Shown here: in pieces, positions 7,697 through 16,696 of the stretch | Layout: every line of letters starts with the position of its first letter | Position numbering within the stretch: the stretch's first letter is position 1 | Assembly: GCA_001314905.1 (NCBI GenBank) | Contig: LJZT01000045.1 | Location: forward strand, 1-33,809 | Length of the DNA: 33,809 nt | From: Phormidium sp. OSCR | GTDB taxonomy: Bacteria > Cyanobacteriota > Cyanobacteriia > Cyanobacteriales > Geitlerinemataceae | Direction of reading: 5' to 3' | Position numbers and translations under genes: made by a program | Notes under the pieces: model-generated | The model's database searches: none | What the model saw: only the letters and a program-made list of their open reading frames with translations | What the model was told of the DNA's origin: nothing

Positions 7697-10600
7697 ATGA
7701 ACGCCAACCTTACCAATTCCCCTGACTCACGTCCGATGATTGATGGCTATACGGTCACTGAACAGCTATACTCAGGTTCAGGAACTGCCGTCTATCGAGC
7801 CATACAGGAGACTCGACAGCGTTCAGTGGTGATTAAGGTGTTGCAACGTGAATATCCTAGTTTTGGGGAATTGGTGCAGTTTCGCAATCAGTATCTGATT
7901 ACCAAACGCCTGACTATCCCTGGCATCGCCAAACCCTTGGCTTTAGAACCCTTTGGCAATGGTTATGCGCTCGTAATGGAAGATACTGGCAGCCTATCCC
8001 TGAGCCAATATCTTGAGAATCAATCCCTGAGCCTATTGGACATCCTTGAAATTGCGATTCAATTGACGAGCATTCTCCAGCAGTTACATCAGCAGCGAAT
8101 TATCCATAAAGATATCAAGCCCGCCAATATTCTCATTGCGCCAAACTCTAAACACATCACGCTGATTGATTTTAGTATTGCTTCCCTGCTGCCCAAGGAA
8201 ACTCAAACCATCCAAAGCCCCCAAGGGTTAGAAGGAACTCTGGCTTACTTGGCTCCTGAACAAACCGGGCGGATGAATCGAGGTATTGACTATCGTACCG
8301 ACTTTTATGCTCTAGGGGTGACTCTCTATCAACTCTTGACGGGAGAATTACCATTTCCGGGTGATGATCCCCTAGAGGTCATTCATAGCCATATCGCCAA
8401 AACAATAACTCCAGTTCATGAGGTTAACCCTGAGAGTCCGGCCATGCTGGGGGCAATTGTGGCTAAACTGATGGCGAAAAATGCCGAAGACCGCTATCAA
8501 AGTGCCTTGGGATTAAAGTACGATTTGGAACAATGTTTGAGCCAATGGCAAGAAACCGGTGAGATATCAGATTTTGAATTGGGTAAGCGGGATTTGAGCG
8601 ATCGCTTCCTCATCCCCGAAAAGCTCTACGGTCGAGAAACAGAAGTAGCCCAGTTATTAACCGCCTTTGACCAGGTCGCCGAGGGAACCTCAGAACTCAT
8701 GCTAGTGGCGGGCTTTTCGGGCATCGGCAAAACCGCCGTCATCAATGAAGTCCATAAGCCCATTGTCCGGCAGCGGGGCTATTTCATCAAGGGTAAATTC
8801 GATCAACTTAATCGCAATATTCCCTTTTCTGCCTTTATCCAAGCCTTTAGTGATCTAGTCGGACAATTACTCTCGGAATCTGATCAGCAACTGCAACGCT
8901 GGAAGGCCGACCTTCTGGCAGCCCTAGGAGATAACGGTCAAGTCCTCATCGATCTCATCCCTGAACTCGAACAGATTATTGGGCCACAACCTCCCGCCTC
9001 AGAACTCTCCGGCGAAGCCGCCCAAAACCGCTTTAACCGCCTGTTCCAAAACTTTATTCAGGTTTTTACAAAGGTAGAACATCCCCTGGTCATCTTTATC
9101 GATGACCTGCAATGGGCCGACTCTGCCTCCTTGGGCTTAATGCAAAGTCTGTTGACGGAAGCCCAATGTCAATATCTCCTAGTCTTGGGAGCCTATCGAG
9201 ATAATGAAGTGTTTCCCGGTCATCCCTTCTTGATGACGATTAAAGCCCTAGAAAATGCCGAGGTCACCCTTGACACCCTCAGCCTCGGTCCCTTGGATGC
9301 TGATAGCCTCAATCACCTCATTGCCGATGCTTTCCAAGCTTCAGAAAACATCGTGCAGCCCTTGAGCGATCTAATCATGCAAAAGACCCAGGGCAATCCC
9401 TTCTTTGCGACGCAATTCCTCAAGGCATTACACCAAGATGGTCTGATTACCTTTAACCGGGAGGGGGGTCACTGGGAATGCGACCTGGTGCGGGTACAGG
9501 ATGCCGCCTTAACTGATGACGTGGTGGACTTCATGGCCTTGCAGTTACAAAAACTGCCCCTTGCCACCCAGGAACAGCTTAAATTAGCGGCTTGTATTGG
9601 GGCAAGGTTTGACCTCAAGACATTGACCATTGTTTCAGAAAAAAACGAAATTCAAGTTGCGTCAGACCTGTGGCCAGCGCTGCAACAGGGTCTGATTGTG
9701 CCAAAGAGTAAAATTTACAAGTTCTATTTAGATGATGAGCAATCCCAGGAGCATAAATCGCTGAGTGAAGATATTTCTGAGCAAATTGACTATCGTTTTT
9801 TTCATGATCGTGTGCAACAAGCTGCCTACTCGTTAATTCCTGACGATCAGAAGTGGGAAACTCACTGGGAAATCGGGAAACTAATACTGCATAAATTGTC
9901 GGCAAGCGAACGAGAAGCAAAATTATTTGAGATCGTCAATCAGTTGAATATCGGTATTCGCTCCGTTGAGGAACCCATCGAACGAGAAGAAATAGCAAGA
10001 CTGAATTTAGCCGCTGCGGACAAGGCTAAAGCTTCCACGGCATACAGTGCCGCTTTTGACTATTTACAAACCTGTTTTGCACTGCTGACTCGAGACTGCT
10101 GGCGGCGACAATACGATCTCACTCTAACGGCGACAAGTGCAGCGGCAGAAGTTGCCTATTTGCAGGGAGATTTTGCAACCATGCAGCAGCAGATTGACGC
10201 TGTTTTGCAACATGCGACAACTCTGCTGGATCAAGTTGGAGTTTACGAGACAAAAATCCAGGCGCATATCGTACAAAATCAGTTTTTAGAAGCCGTGAAT
10301 ACGGCGCTGCATATTTTGCGGTTATTGGGATTAGAGTTTACTGATGACCCCAGCTCAAACGATACTCAGCAAAAGCTGACAGAAACCGCAAATCTTTTGA
10401 GCGCGCAAGCGATATCTTCACCGACCCATCTGCCAGAAATGACTTCAGCCACTGGACTCGCTACAACGCGAATTTTAGTTAAAGTCATTTCAGCGACCTA
10501 CATTGCCAAGCCTTCCTTGTTACCTCTAATAATTTGCGAAGGTATTAACTTGTTTTTGCGCCAGGGAAATAACTCCCTTTCTGCGTTTGTGTATGCCTGG

Positions 10601-13099
10601 TATGGTGTGATCCTCTGCACGGCGGTTGGGGATATTTCTCTGGGGTATGAAATGGGAGAAGTTGCTCTAGAACTGCTCAACAAATTTGATGCCAGGGAAA
10701 TCAAAGCCCGGACAGAGTTCACAGTTTACTATGCTATACAACATTGGAAAATTCATATTTTCGAGACAGTACATCCTTTCTCAAGGAGCTATCAAATAGG
10801 ATTAGAAAATGGTGATTTAGAGTATGCTTCTTGGTCAGCATTTTGCTACTGCTACCATTCTTATATTGTAGGTTGCGAACTAACAGAATTACACCGCACC
10901 ATGGGAGTTTATCGAGAGGCCATTGCCAAGGCGCGACAGGAAGCAGCTTTCAACTATCTGAGTATCTTTCACCAATCAGTCCAAAATTTGTTGTCTAAAT
11001 CCCAGGACTGGAGTGTCCTGGAAGGGGAGGCGTACAGTGAAGCCCAAACTTTGCCCGTTCAATTAGCAGCCAATGATGGGACAGGACTAAATTTTCTGTA
11101 TATCAGTAAGTTGATATTAGCCTATTTATTCGAGCAATTTGAACAGGCGATCGCCATAGCGAAGACAGCAGAAAATTATATTCACACAGGGGCTGCCTAT
11201 ATTCCCGTATTCCATTTCTATGATTCCTTAATTCAACTGGCGGTTGTCAGTGACTATCGAGATGAGCGACAGCAACAATTAGAACGAGTGAACTTAAATC
11301 AACTCAAACTGGGGACATGGGCCGATCATGCTCCAATGAACTACCAACACAAATTTGATTTAGTAGAAGCTGAACGACATCGGGTATTAGGAAACAGAGC
11401 AGAAGCAATCGAACTCTACGATCGCGCTATTTCTGGCGCCAAAACGAATAGTTATACTCAAGAAGAAGCCTTAGCTCACGAACTCGCCGCAAGGTTCTAC
11501 CTTGACTGGGGCAAAGAAAAGGTTGCCGCCGGCTATATGCAGGACGCTTACTACTGCTATAGCCGTTGGGGAGCCAAGGCCAAAGTTGCCAATTTAGAAC
11601 AACGCTATCCCCAACTCCTGCAACCCATCCTGCAACCGGTTGTTCACTCTTTTGATGTGTTAAACACCGTCAGCACCATCTCCAGGGCAACGGTGATGAG
11701 TCAGACTGGAATCTCACAGGCGAGCGGCTCTGACATTAACCAGACTTTGGATTTAGCCAGTGTCATCAAAGCCTCTCAAGCCCTTTCTGGAACCTTACAA
11801 CTTGATGAATTGCTCAGTCAACTGACGCAGATTATTTTGAGAAATTCTGGGGGCGATCGCTGCGTTCTGATTATTCCCAATGATTCGGGTGCATGGCAAG
11901 TTCGGGCAATCACAACCCCGGATACAGTTCATCTCTGTACAGAGGCGATCGAGGAAAGTCCCGATTTGGCCCTGAAGCTGATTCAGTATGTCAAAAACAC
12001 CCAAAACGTCGTAATTATCGATAACTTAGTCACCGACTTACCGGTTTTAGATCAGTATCTACAAACGCAACAACCGAAAAGTGTACTCGGTTTGCCCATC
12101 CTGACTCAGGGGCGTTGTCTTGGGATTTTGTATCTGCACAATCAGTTAAGCGCGGGCGTGTTCACACCAGAACGCATGGCTGTTCTAAGTTTCCTTTGCA
12201 CCCAAGCCGCGATTTCCCTAGAAAACGCTCAGTTGTATGAACAGGTGCAACAGTCCCTCACGCATTTGCAGCACGCCCAACTTCAGTTAGTCCAGAGTGA
12301 AAAAATGTCTGCCCTGGGGGGATTAGTGTCTGGGGTGGCCCATGAGATTAATAACCCGGTGGGTTGCATTTTGGGCAACGTGGGAGCCACAGAAGACTAT
12401 TTTAACGATCTATTGGGATTGCTCGACTTGTATGGGGAAGCGTTCCCGGAGCCGGGAGAGGAGATTGAAGCGGAACTGGAGGCGGTGGAGTTAGACTATG
12501 TGCGGCAGGATTTATCCCAGTTGATTCGGGCGATGCGGGATAGTGGCGATCGCATTAAATCCATCAGCGAAAGTTTACGCACCTTCTCCCGAAAAGACAC
12601 CGATTCTAAGCAGTCGTTTAATCTCCATGAGGGCCTTGATAGTACCTTACTAATTTTGCGTCATCGTCTCAAAGCCAATGAGCATCGCCCTGAGATTGAG
12701 GTAATCAAAAATTATGGTTCACTGCAACCCGTTGATTGCTTCCCTGGGCAACTGAATCAGGTGTTTATGAATATTCTAGCGAATGCTATTGATGTATTTG
12801 ATGATTTTGCTCAACAGTCGTCTTTTGCCGCCCTTAAAGCGCAAAAGCAGCAGATTACCATCGAGACTCGATTCGTTGACAATGGGGTTACTATTAAAAT
12901 CGCGGATAACGGATCGGGCATTCCTGAGGAAATTCAAGACCAAATTTTTGACAATTTGTTTACCACCAAAGCGGTGGGGAAAGGAACAGGCTTAGGGTTG
13001 GCGATCGCCCGTCAGATTGTAGTCGATGTCCACGGGGGACAATTAGAGGTCAATTCACAACTTGGTCAAGGGACAGAATTTTTGATTAGTCTTCCTTAA
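7697..13099 (+). CDS. Trifunctional Ser/Thr kinase / ATPase / sensor histidine kinase
   Basis: This is one of the giant cyanobacterial signalling proteins, 1800 residues from ATG 7697. The order is as follows. First comes a Ser/Thr protein kinase (about 14-285) with catalytic H137-K138-D139 (IIHKDIKPANIL) and D158-F-S. Next is an AAA/NACHT-like predicted ATPase with Walker A GFSGIGKT (339-346) and Walker B ending D469-D470. A long helical TPR-like region follows (about 700-1320), then a GAF domain (about 1351-1517). Last is a histidine kinase: the H-box GVAHEINNP holds H1549, and N and G boxes (NGSGIPEE, KGTGLGLAIA) follow. There are no membrane segments, so it is cytoplasmic. The partner response regulator is not in the window. 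ATG 7736 is an alternative start. Catalytic HKD in place of HRD is common in this class. Confidence 0.93.
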   Translation: MNANLTNSPDSRPMIDGYTVTEQLYSGSGTAVYRAIQETRQRSVVIKVLQREYPSFGELVQFRNQYLITKRLTIPGIAKPLALEPFGNGYALVMEDTGSLSLSQYLENQSLSLLDILEIAIQLTSILQQLHQQRIIHKDIKPANILIAPNSKHITLIDFSIASLLPKETQTIQSPQGLEGTLAYLAPEQTGRMNRGIDYRTDFYALGVTLYQLLTGELPFPGDDPLEVIHSHIAKTITPVHEVNPESPAMLGAIVAKLMAKNAEDRYQSALGLKYDLEQCLSQWQETGEISDFELGKRDLSDRFLIPEKLYGRETEVAQLLTAFDQVAEGTSELMLVAGFSGIGKTAVINEVHKPIVRQRGYFIKGKFDQLNRNIPFSAFIQAFSDLVGQLLSESDQQLQRWKADLLAALGDNGQVLIDLIPELEQIIGPQPPASELSGEAAQNRFNRLFQNFIQVFTKVEHPLVIFIDDLQWADSASLGLMQSLLTEAQCQYLLVLGAYRDNEVFPGHPFLMTIKALENAEVTLDTLSLGPLDADSLNHLIADAFQASENIVQPLSDLIMQKTQGNPFFATQFLKALHQDGLITFNREGGHWECDLVRVQDAALTDDVVDFMALQLQKLPLATQEQLKLAACIGARFDLKTLTIVSEKNEIQVASDLWPALQQGLIVPKSKIYKFYLDDEQSQEHKSLSEDISEQIDYRFFHDRVQQAAYSLIPDDQKWETHWEIGKLILHKLSASEREAKLFEIVNQLNIGIRSVEEPIEREEIARLNLAAADKAKASTAYSAAFDYLQTCFALLTRDCWRRQYDLTLTATSAAAEVAYLQGDFATMQQQIDAVLQHATTLLDQVGVYETKIQAHIVQNQFLEAVNTALHILRLLGLEFTDDPSSNDTQQKLTETANLLSAQAISSPTHLPEMTSATGLATTRILVKVISATYIAKPSLLPLIICEGINLFLRQGNNSLSAFVYAWYGVILCTAVGDISLGYEMGEVALELLNKFDAREIKARTEFTVYYAIQHWKIHIFETVHPFSRSYQIGLENGDLEYASWSAFCYCYHSYIVGCELTELHRTMGVYREAIAKARQEAAFNYLSIFHQSVQNLLSKSQDWSVLEGEAYSEAQTLPVQLAANDGTGLNFLYISKLILAYLFEQFEQAIAIAKTAENYIHTGAAYIPVFHFYDSLIQLAVVSDYRDERQQQLERVNLNQLKLGTWADHAPMNYQHKFDLVEAERHRVLGNRAEAIELYDRAISGAKTNSYTQEEALAHELAARFYLDWGKEKVAAGYMQDAYYCYSRWGAKAKVANLEQRYPQLLQPILQPVVHSFDVLNTVSTISRATVMSQTGISQASGSDINQTLDLASVIKASQALSGTLQLDELLSQLTQIILRNSGGDRCVLIIPNDSGAWQVRAITTPDTVHLCTEAIEESPDLALKLIQYVKNTQNVVIIDNLVTDLPVLDQYLQTQQPKSVLGLPILTQGRCLGILYLHNQLSAGVFTPERMAVLSFLCTQAAISLENAQLYEQVQQSLTHLQHAQLQLVQSEKMSALGGLVSGVAHEINNPVGCILGNVGATEDYFNDLLGLLDLYGEAFPEPGEEIEAELEAVELDYVRQDLSQLIRAMRDSGDRIKSISESLRTFSRKDTDSKQSFNLHEGLDSTLLILRHRLKANEHRPEIEVIKNYGSLQPVDCFPGQLNQVFMNILANAIDVFDDFAQQSSFAALKAQKQQITIETRFVDNGVTIKIADNGSGIPEEIQDQIFDNLFTTKAVGKGTGLGLAIARQIVVDVHGGQLEVNSQLGQGTEFLISLP

Positions 13100-13127
13100 T
13101 ATGACATTCTCTGCTAGAGGAAGGATG

Positions 13128-14195
13128 TTACTGATTGAAATTGATATGAACCCCGAGTTTAGCCAGTTCATCGATGATATCTTCGACGGTTTCCGGCATA
13201 TCCTGTTCGGAGCGAGATGGGCCGCACAAAAACTCTTTGATGGTTATCTTTTTGTCGCGAAAATCTTTGATAAAATTTCGTAATTCTTCCAAAGATGCGA
13301 GTTCCTCTTCAAATTCTTCCAAGGACTCTTCGACTAAATCTGTTCCCTCCCGTTGGGCTTTGCGATACTCTTTCACCATCATCCCTTGGGGTGTATTGCG
13401 GGCTTGGCGAACCTGACTTTTTAACTGTTCATATTGCTGTTCGAGAATTTTCAAATCCTGTTCGAGTTGCTTGCACTGGCGATCGCGATCGTTCTCTGAG
13501 GTTTCGATGTCTGCCTCATCGTCGCTTTGTCGTTCGATTTCCAACAAGCGGGCGAAATCACCACTTTTATAGGCAATATTCACCTCTTTCATGATTTCGG
13601 TATAATGCTGATGTTTGTCGGGATCAGTTATTTTATCCGGGTGAAAGCGATCGGCTAATTTCAGAAACAGTTTTCTCATATCCCGTGAGGGACGAGGGGT
13701 GTGAGTAGTTTCAAAGGGAGAATGACCGCCCCAGTCTGAATCGTCCTCGTCGTTGAAAAATCCCTCATCCTCACCATTGGGATGCGATCGCTCAGCTTCA
13801 GCTTCTTCCTCACGAGCGAAGTCTTCATCGTCTTCATCAAATTTAGGACTAATGCGACCTGTAAATTGCAGAATTTCGTAAACTTCACGGATTTCGCGTT
13901 TTGTTTTTTTGCCAAGTTTGCGTTTGGTGAAAATGTCATGAAATAACTCATGAATTTCGTGATCGAGCTTTTGGGCTTGCTCGTAAATCGGTTGACCATG
14001 AGAAAACATTGATCGCGCAATCTCTTGAATCTGGTTCGTTAAGTTTGACAGTTCCGTTTGCTTGCGCTTAATTAAGGTCAATACCTTTTTTTGCCGTTCT
14101 TGCAGGAACTCAAAGCGAGCATCTGGGGACGTCGATGCCAGGGCCGCTTCTGAAACCTGATGATTGCCTTTTTGTTGTTTCTTTTTTTTAGCCAT
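13128..14195 (-). CDS. J-domain protein with central HPD motif
   Basis: The protein has 355 residues. The J domain is not N-terminal: MRKLFLKLADRFHPDKITDP puts HPD at 185-187, followed by the third helix EIMKEVNIAYKSGDF. J domains stimulate the ATPase of DnaK/Hsp70, so this is likely a co-chaperone, but it lacks the Gly/Phe and zinc-finger parts of classic DnaJ. Before the J domain are a Lys-rich start (AKKKKQQKG), a coiled coil (about 25-110) and an acidic linker (about 119-156). After it, another coiled coil (about 235-300) leads to a conserved tail, TVEDIIDELAKLGVHINF. ATG 14195 has GGAG 12 bases upstream. A decayed second copy of the tail is at 7312-7380. Confidence 0.85.
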   Translation of the reverse strand: MAKKKKQQKGNHQVSEAALASTSPDARFEFLQERQKKVLTLIKRKQTELSNLTNQIQEIARSMFSHGQPIYEQAQKLDHEIHELFHDIFTKRKLGKKTKREIREVYEILQFTGRISPKFDEDDEDFAREEEAEAERSHPNGEDEGFFNDEDDSDWGGHSPFETTHTPRPSRDMRKLFLKLADRFHPDKITDPDKHQHYTEIMKEVNIAYKSGDFARLLEIERQSDDEADIETSENDRDRQCKQLEQDLKILEQQYEQLKSQVRQARNTPQGMMVKEYRKAQREGTDLVEESLEEFEEELASLEELRNFIKDFRDKKITIKEFLCGPSRSEQDMPETVEDIIDELAKLGVHINFNQ

Positions 14196-14258
14196 TTGTT
14201 TGATTGTCTCCGGTCGTTTCTTACTATGCTGCCAAGCTATACTACTAAACTCTTCACC

Positions 14259-15152
14259 TCAGGACAGAGATAATAAGCCCAAAACTAAGGGCAATGTCCC
14301 AAAGGCCAACACCGAGGACATGGCCACCACTCGCGCAGTCCGCACAGAATCGCCGCCAAACTCTTTCACCATCAAGAACGAACTCACCGCAGCGGGCATG
14401 GAACATTGCAACACCAACACCTGCAAATCTAGTCCATCTAAACCCAGCACTTGCCCCACCGTATAAGCGACAGCCCCGCCCCCGAGAAGTCTCACACTAC
14501 TGGCAAAGAGATCATAGCGAGTGAGTTTCAGGGAACTTTGGGAAATCTCAATCCCTAACACCACTAAGGCCACGGGAATGGTTCCATCGGCTAAGACTTT
14601 GAGGACGCGATCGAGTTGAAACGGCAGTTCAAAGGGAAGCAGCCGCAGGGCCAGTCCCACGAGCATGGCCCAAATTAAGGGTAGCTTCAGGGTGAATTTG
14701 AGGGCATTGGTGAACCCGCCCCCTTTGAGGATAGCGGGACCGGTGGAAAAGACCAAGAGGCTGGAGATAATCAGGACGATCGCCGCTCGATTCAGTCCTT
14801 CCTCGCCAAAAGCAAACAGACTCACCGATAGGCCCATGTTGCCAGTGTTGGGAAAGGCACTGGTGGCGATCGCACTTTTACGCACAGGAGCAGAGAACCG
14901 CAAAAGACCACTCAGCCCCCAAGCAATGGCTCCCATCAGCGCGTAAGTCACTGAAAACGCCAAAAATAACCCTTTGGCGTTTTCCACGGTTATAGGGCTG
15001 CGATAGAGGGACTCAGCCACCAGAGCGGGGGTAAAGATATAGAGGGTAATCCGCGAGAGACTAACTCGGTCCAGGGTAAAGGTTTTCCCGGCCCAGAAGC
15101 CAATGAGGACAATGGTAAGAACCGGAAGAATGGCTGAGAGGATGGCAGTCAT
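14259..15152 (-). CDS. AEC family transporter (auxin efflux carrier-like permease)
   Basis: This is an integral membrane protein of 297 residues with about ten hydrophobic segments in two repeats, as in the bile/arsenite/riboflavin and AEC superfamily. The start MTAILSAILPVLTIVLIGFWAG and the FTPALVAESLYRS and SAFPNTGNMGLSVSLFAFGEEG segments are typical of AEC carriers; the Asn-Thr-Gly-Asn turn is the hallmark. Bacterial members move malonate, malate or other organic acids, but the substrate here is unknown. Its 3' end is less than 70 bases from the J-domain gene start on the same strand. A weak AAGG-like site precedes ATG 15152. The Uma2 gene at 15233 is divergent. Confidence 0.9.
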   Translation of the reverse strand: MTAILSAILPVLTIVLIGFWAGKTFTLDRVSLSRITLYIFTPALVAESLYRSPITVENAKGLFLAFSVTYALMGAIAWGLSGLLRFSAPVRKSAIATSAFPNTGNMGLSVSLFAFGEEGLNRAAIVLIISSLLVFSTGPAILKGGGFTNALKFTLKLPLIWAMLVGLALRLLPFELPFQLDRVLKVLADGTIPVALVVLGIEISQSSLKLTRYDLFASSVRLLGGGAVAYTVGQVLGLDGLDLQVLVLQCSMPAAVSSFLMVKEFGGDSVRTARVVAMSSVLAFGTLPLVLGLLSLS

Positions 15153-15232
15153 TACAAAGGCTTGTCAAGGGAGAACGGCGAGTTTGGCACACTAAGGATA
15201 AGCTTGTTACCCATGATGGAGGAATTTTAACC

Positions 15233-15883
15233 ATGGCGATCGCTACCGCACCCACCTCGACTCAACCCACCTGCACCGCCGAAGACTATCTCCAACAGGA
15301 AGTACAACAGGAGACTCGCAACGAATATCGCAATGGAGAGATTGTGCCCATGAGTGGTGGAACCCCGGCCCATAATGAAATCACGGGCAATTTGTTTGTA
15401 TTGTTGAAGCTGGCTCTCAAACGCCAGCCCTATCAGGTCTTTATCACGGACCAACGCCTCTGGATTCCCCAACGCAACACCTACACCTATCCCGATGTGA
15501 TGGTGACCCCGAAACCTTGCCAATTGCAGGCGGGACGCAACGATACGGTCATTAACCCCATTGTGCTAGCCGAGGTTCTCTCTCCCTCCACTCAGAACTA
15601 TGATCGCGGTGAAAAGTTTGTCACCTATCGGACCCTCGACAGCGTCCAAGACTATCTCCTGATTCACCAAGACCGTCCCCAGGTGGAACATTACGTCAAG
15701 CAAAAGCCCCAACAATGGTTGTTGACAGACTATGAGGGCCTAGATGTCACCTTAACCCTGGAGTCTCTGTCCCTGACCTTGAGTTTGAGAGATTTGTATG
15801 AGGCCGTGGATTTCCCGACCACCGTTGAGACGTCAACTCCCCCCACTGACGACAATCCCCAGGAGGAGGACTCGGAAACTTAA
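15233..15883 (+). CDS. Uma2 family (DUF820) putative endonuclease
   Basis: This is a shorter, typical Uma2 protein of 216 residues with a PD-(D/E)XK-like fold; the in vivo function is unknown. The usual order of landmarks is present: TAEDYLQQEVQQETRNEYRNGEIVPMSG with the early Glu, HNEITGNLF, YPDVMVTP with the Pro-Asp, and LAEVLSPSTQNYDRGEKF with the Glu of the core and a following Lys. The tail is Pro/Thr/Glu-rich and probably disordered. GGAGG about 10 bases upstream of ATG 15233 fixes the start. The SRP RNA promoter begins only 8 bases after its stop codon. Confidence 0.9.
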   Translation: MAIATAPTSTQPTCTAEDYLQQEVQQETRNEYRNGEIVPMSGGTPAHNEITGNLFVLLKLALKRQPYQVFITDQRLWIPQRNTYTYPDVMVTPKPCQLQAGRNDTVINPIVLAEVLSPSTQNYDRGEKFVTYRTLDSVQDYLLIHQDRPQVEHYVKQKPQQWLLTDYEGLDVTLTLESLSLTLSLRDLYEAVDFPTTVETSTPPTDDNPQEEDSET

Positions 15884-15891
15884 AAGATTTC

Positions 15892-15922
15892 TTGAAACAA
15901 CTGCCCGGACTCGTGTTATACT
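15892..15922 (+). promoter_or_regulatory. Promoter of the SRP RNA gene
   Basis: TTGAAA (15892-15897) and TATACT (15917-15922) are good -35 and -10 boxes with a 19-bp spacer. The predicted start at about 15929-15931 coincides with the 5' end of the SRP RNA deduced from its terminal helix. Confidence 0.65.
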
Positions 15923-15930
15923 CAGATGTA

Positions 15931-16024
15931 GACCCGGACTCATGCAATTACAACGCCCAAACCTTGTCAGGACCGGAAGGTAGCAGCAATACGGGATGCT
16001 TGTAATCGGCGTGAACTCCGGGTC
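15931..16024 (+). ncRNA. ffs: Signal recognition particle RNA, small bacterial type
   Basis: This 4.5S-like RNA of about 94 nt binds Ffh and directs membrane-protein ribosomes to FtsY. The conserved domain IV is unmistakable: GTCAGGACCGGAAGGTAGCA followed by the GCAATACGGG segment gives the GGAA tetraloop and the symmetric and asymmetric loops that bind the M domain of Ffh. The ends pair as GACCCGGA (15931-15938) with TCCGGGTC (16017-16024), which sets the boundaries. The exact mature ends may differ by a few bases. A promoter lies just upstream. Confidence 0.95.
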
Positions 16025-16696
16025 GCCTCATTTGACCCTTAATCCTCACCCCGTCCCCCTAACCCTCGCCCCCTAACTTTCAGTTAGCGTTTTTTTACCT
16101 CGCAATGTTGATTAAAAAAACAACATTGCCACTCCAACCCGCCGCTCCCCTAGGGAGAACGTTCGGTTATCCGCCTCTACTTGTTGGTGTATGAGGGGTC
16201 AAACCCCCCACCCAGTCTTTTGTTCAGCCAATTCGCCATCGCCGCAGGTCTCAAAAAAAACCCTAGACAAGTCAGAGAGTCCTCAGAAAAACAGCTTCAA
16301 TTGGTGCGGTAGAACACAGTTTTTAGAAAAGTTCCCGGATGTCAAAAAAATACAGATTTGCTGCCGATTTTAGTGAAGAAACATTACAACTTTGGCAAAA
16401 CCTCCCAAAAACCGGCTGAAAGTGATGAGGGTTAGCACCATGGTTTGACGCAAATCACTAAACCTAAATTAAAAGCTCCCTATACTAACGTTAGTGCCTC
16501 AGTTCGTGGCGATTTCAAGAATATCAGCGCCGTCAGCGTCAAAACCTGACCGGTGATCGACTGATTCAGAGGGGGTTAAGCGAACGAGGACAAGCCGGCG
16601 ATCGCCTGCGATCACGATCACAAAACGAGGGATCTTCTCCGAATCATCGGACTCCCTTAACCCCCAGTTAACTCAAAGGGATTGAGACGAGCGACC
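16025..16696. other. Long leader region of the sigma factor gene
   Basis: No gene is credible in these 672 bases. A hairpin with 9-bp arms GCAATGTTG (16102-16110) and CAACATTGC (16121-16129) encloses an A-rich loop. A perfect palindrome, ACTAACGTTAGT (16484-16495), overlaps the -10-like box TATACT (16481-16486). Further on, GGGGGTTAAG (16571-16580) is repeated inverted as CTTAACCCCC (16656-16665), enclosing a HIP1 site, so the messenger leader can fold just before the start. The layout suggests regulated expression, at transcription or through the leader. Confidence 0.45.

Noticed and set aside
16102-16129. Rho-independent terminator for the SRP RNA
   Set aside because: The 9-bp hairpin has its A-run in the loop and no T-run after the stem on either strand.
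16191-16373. Short frame in the sigma-factor leader
   Set aside because: There is no ribosome-binding site, no family similarity and a composition unlike the neighbouring genes.
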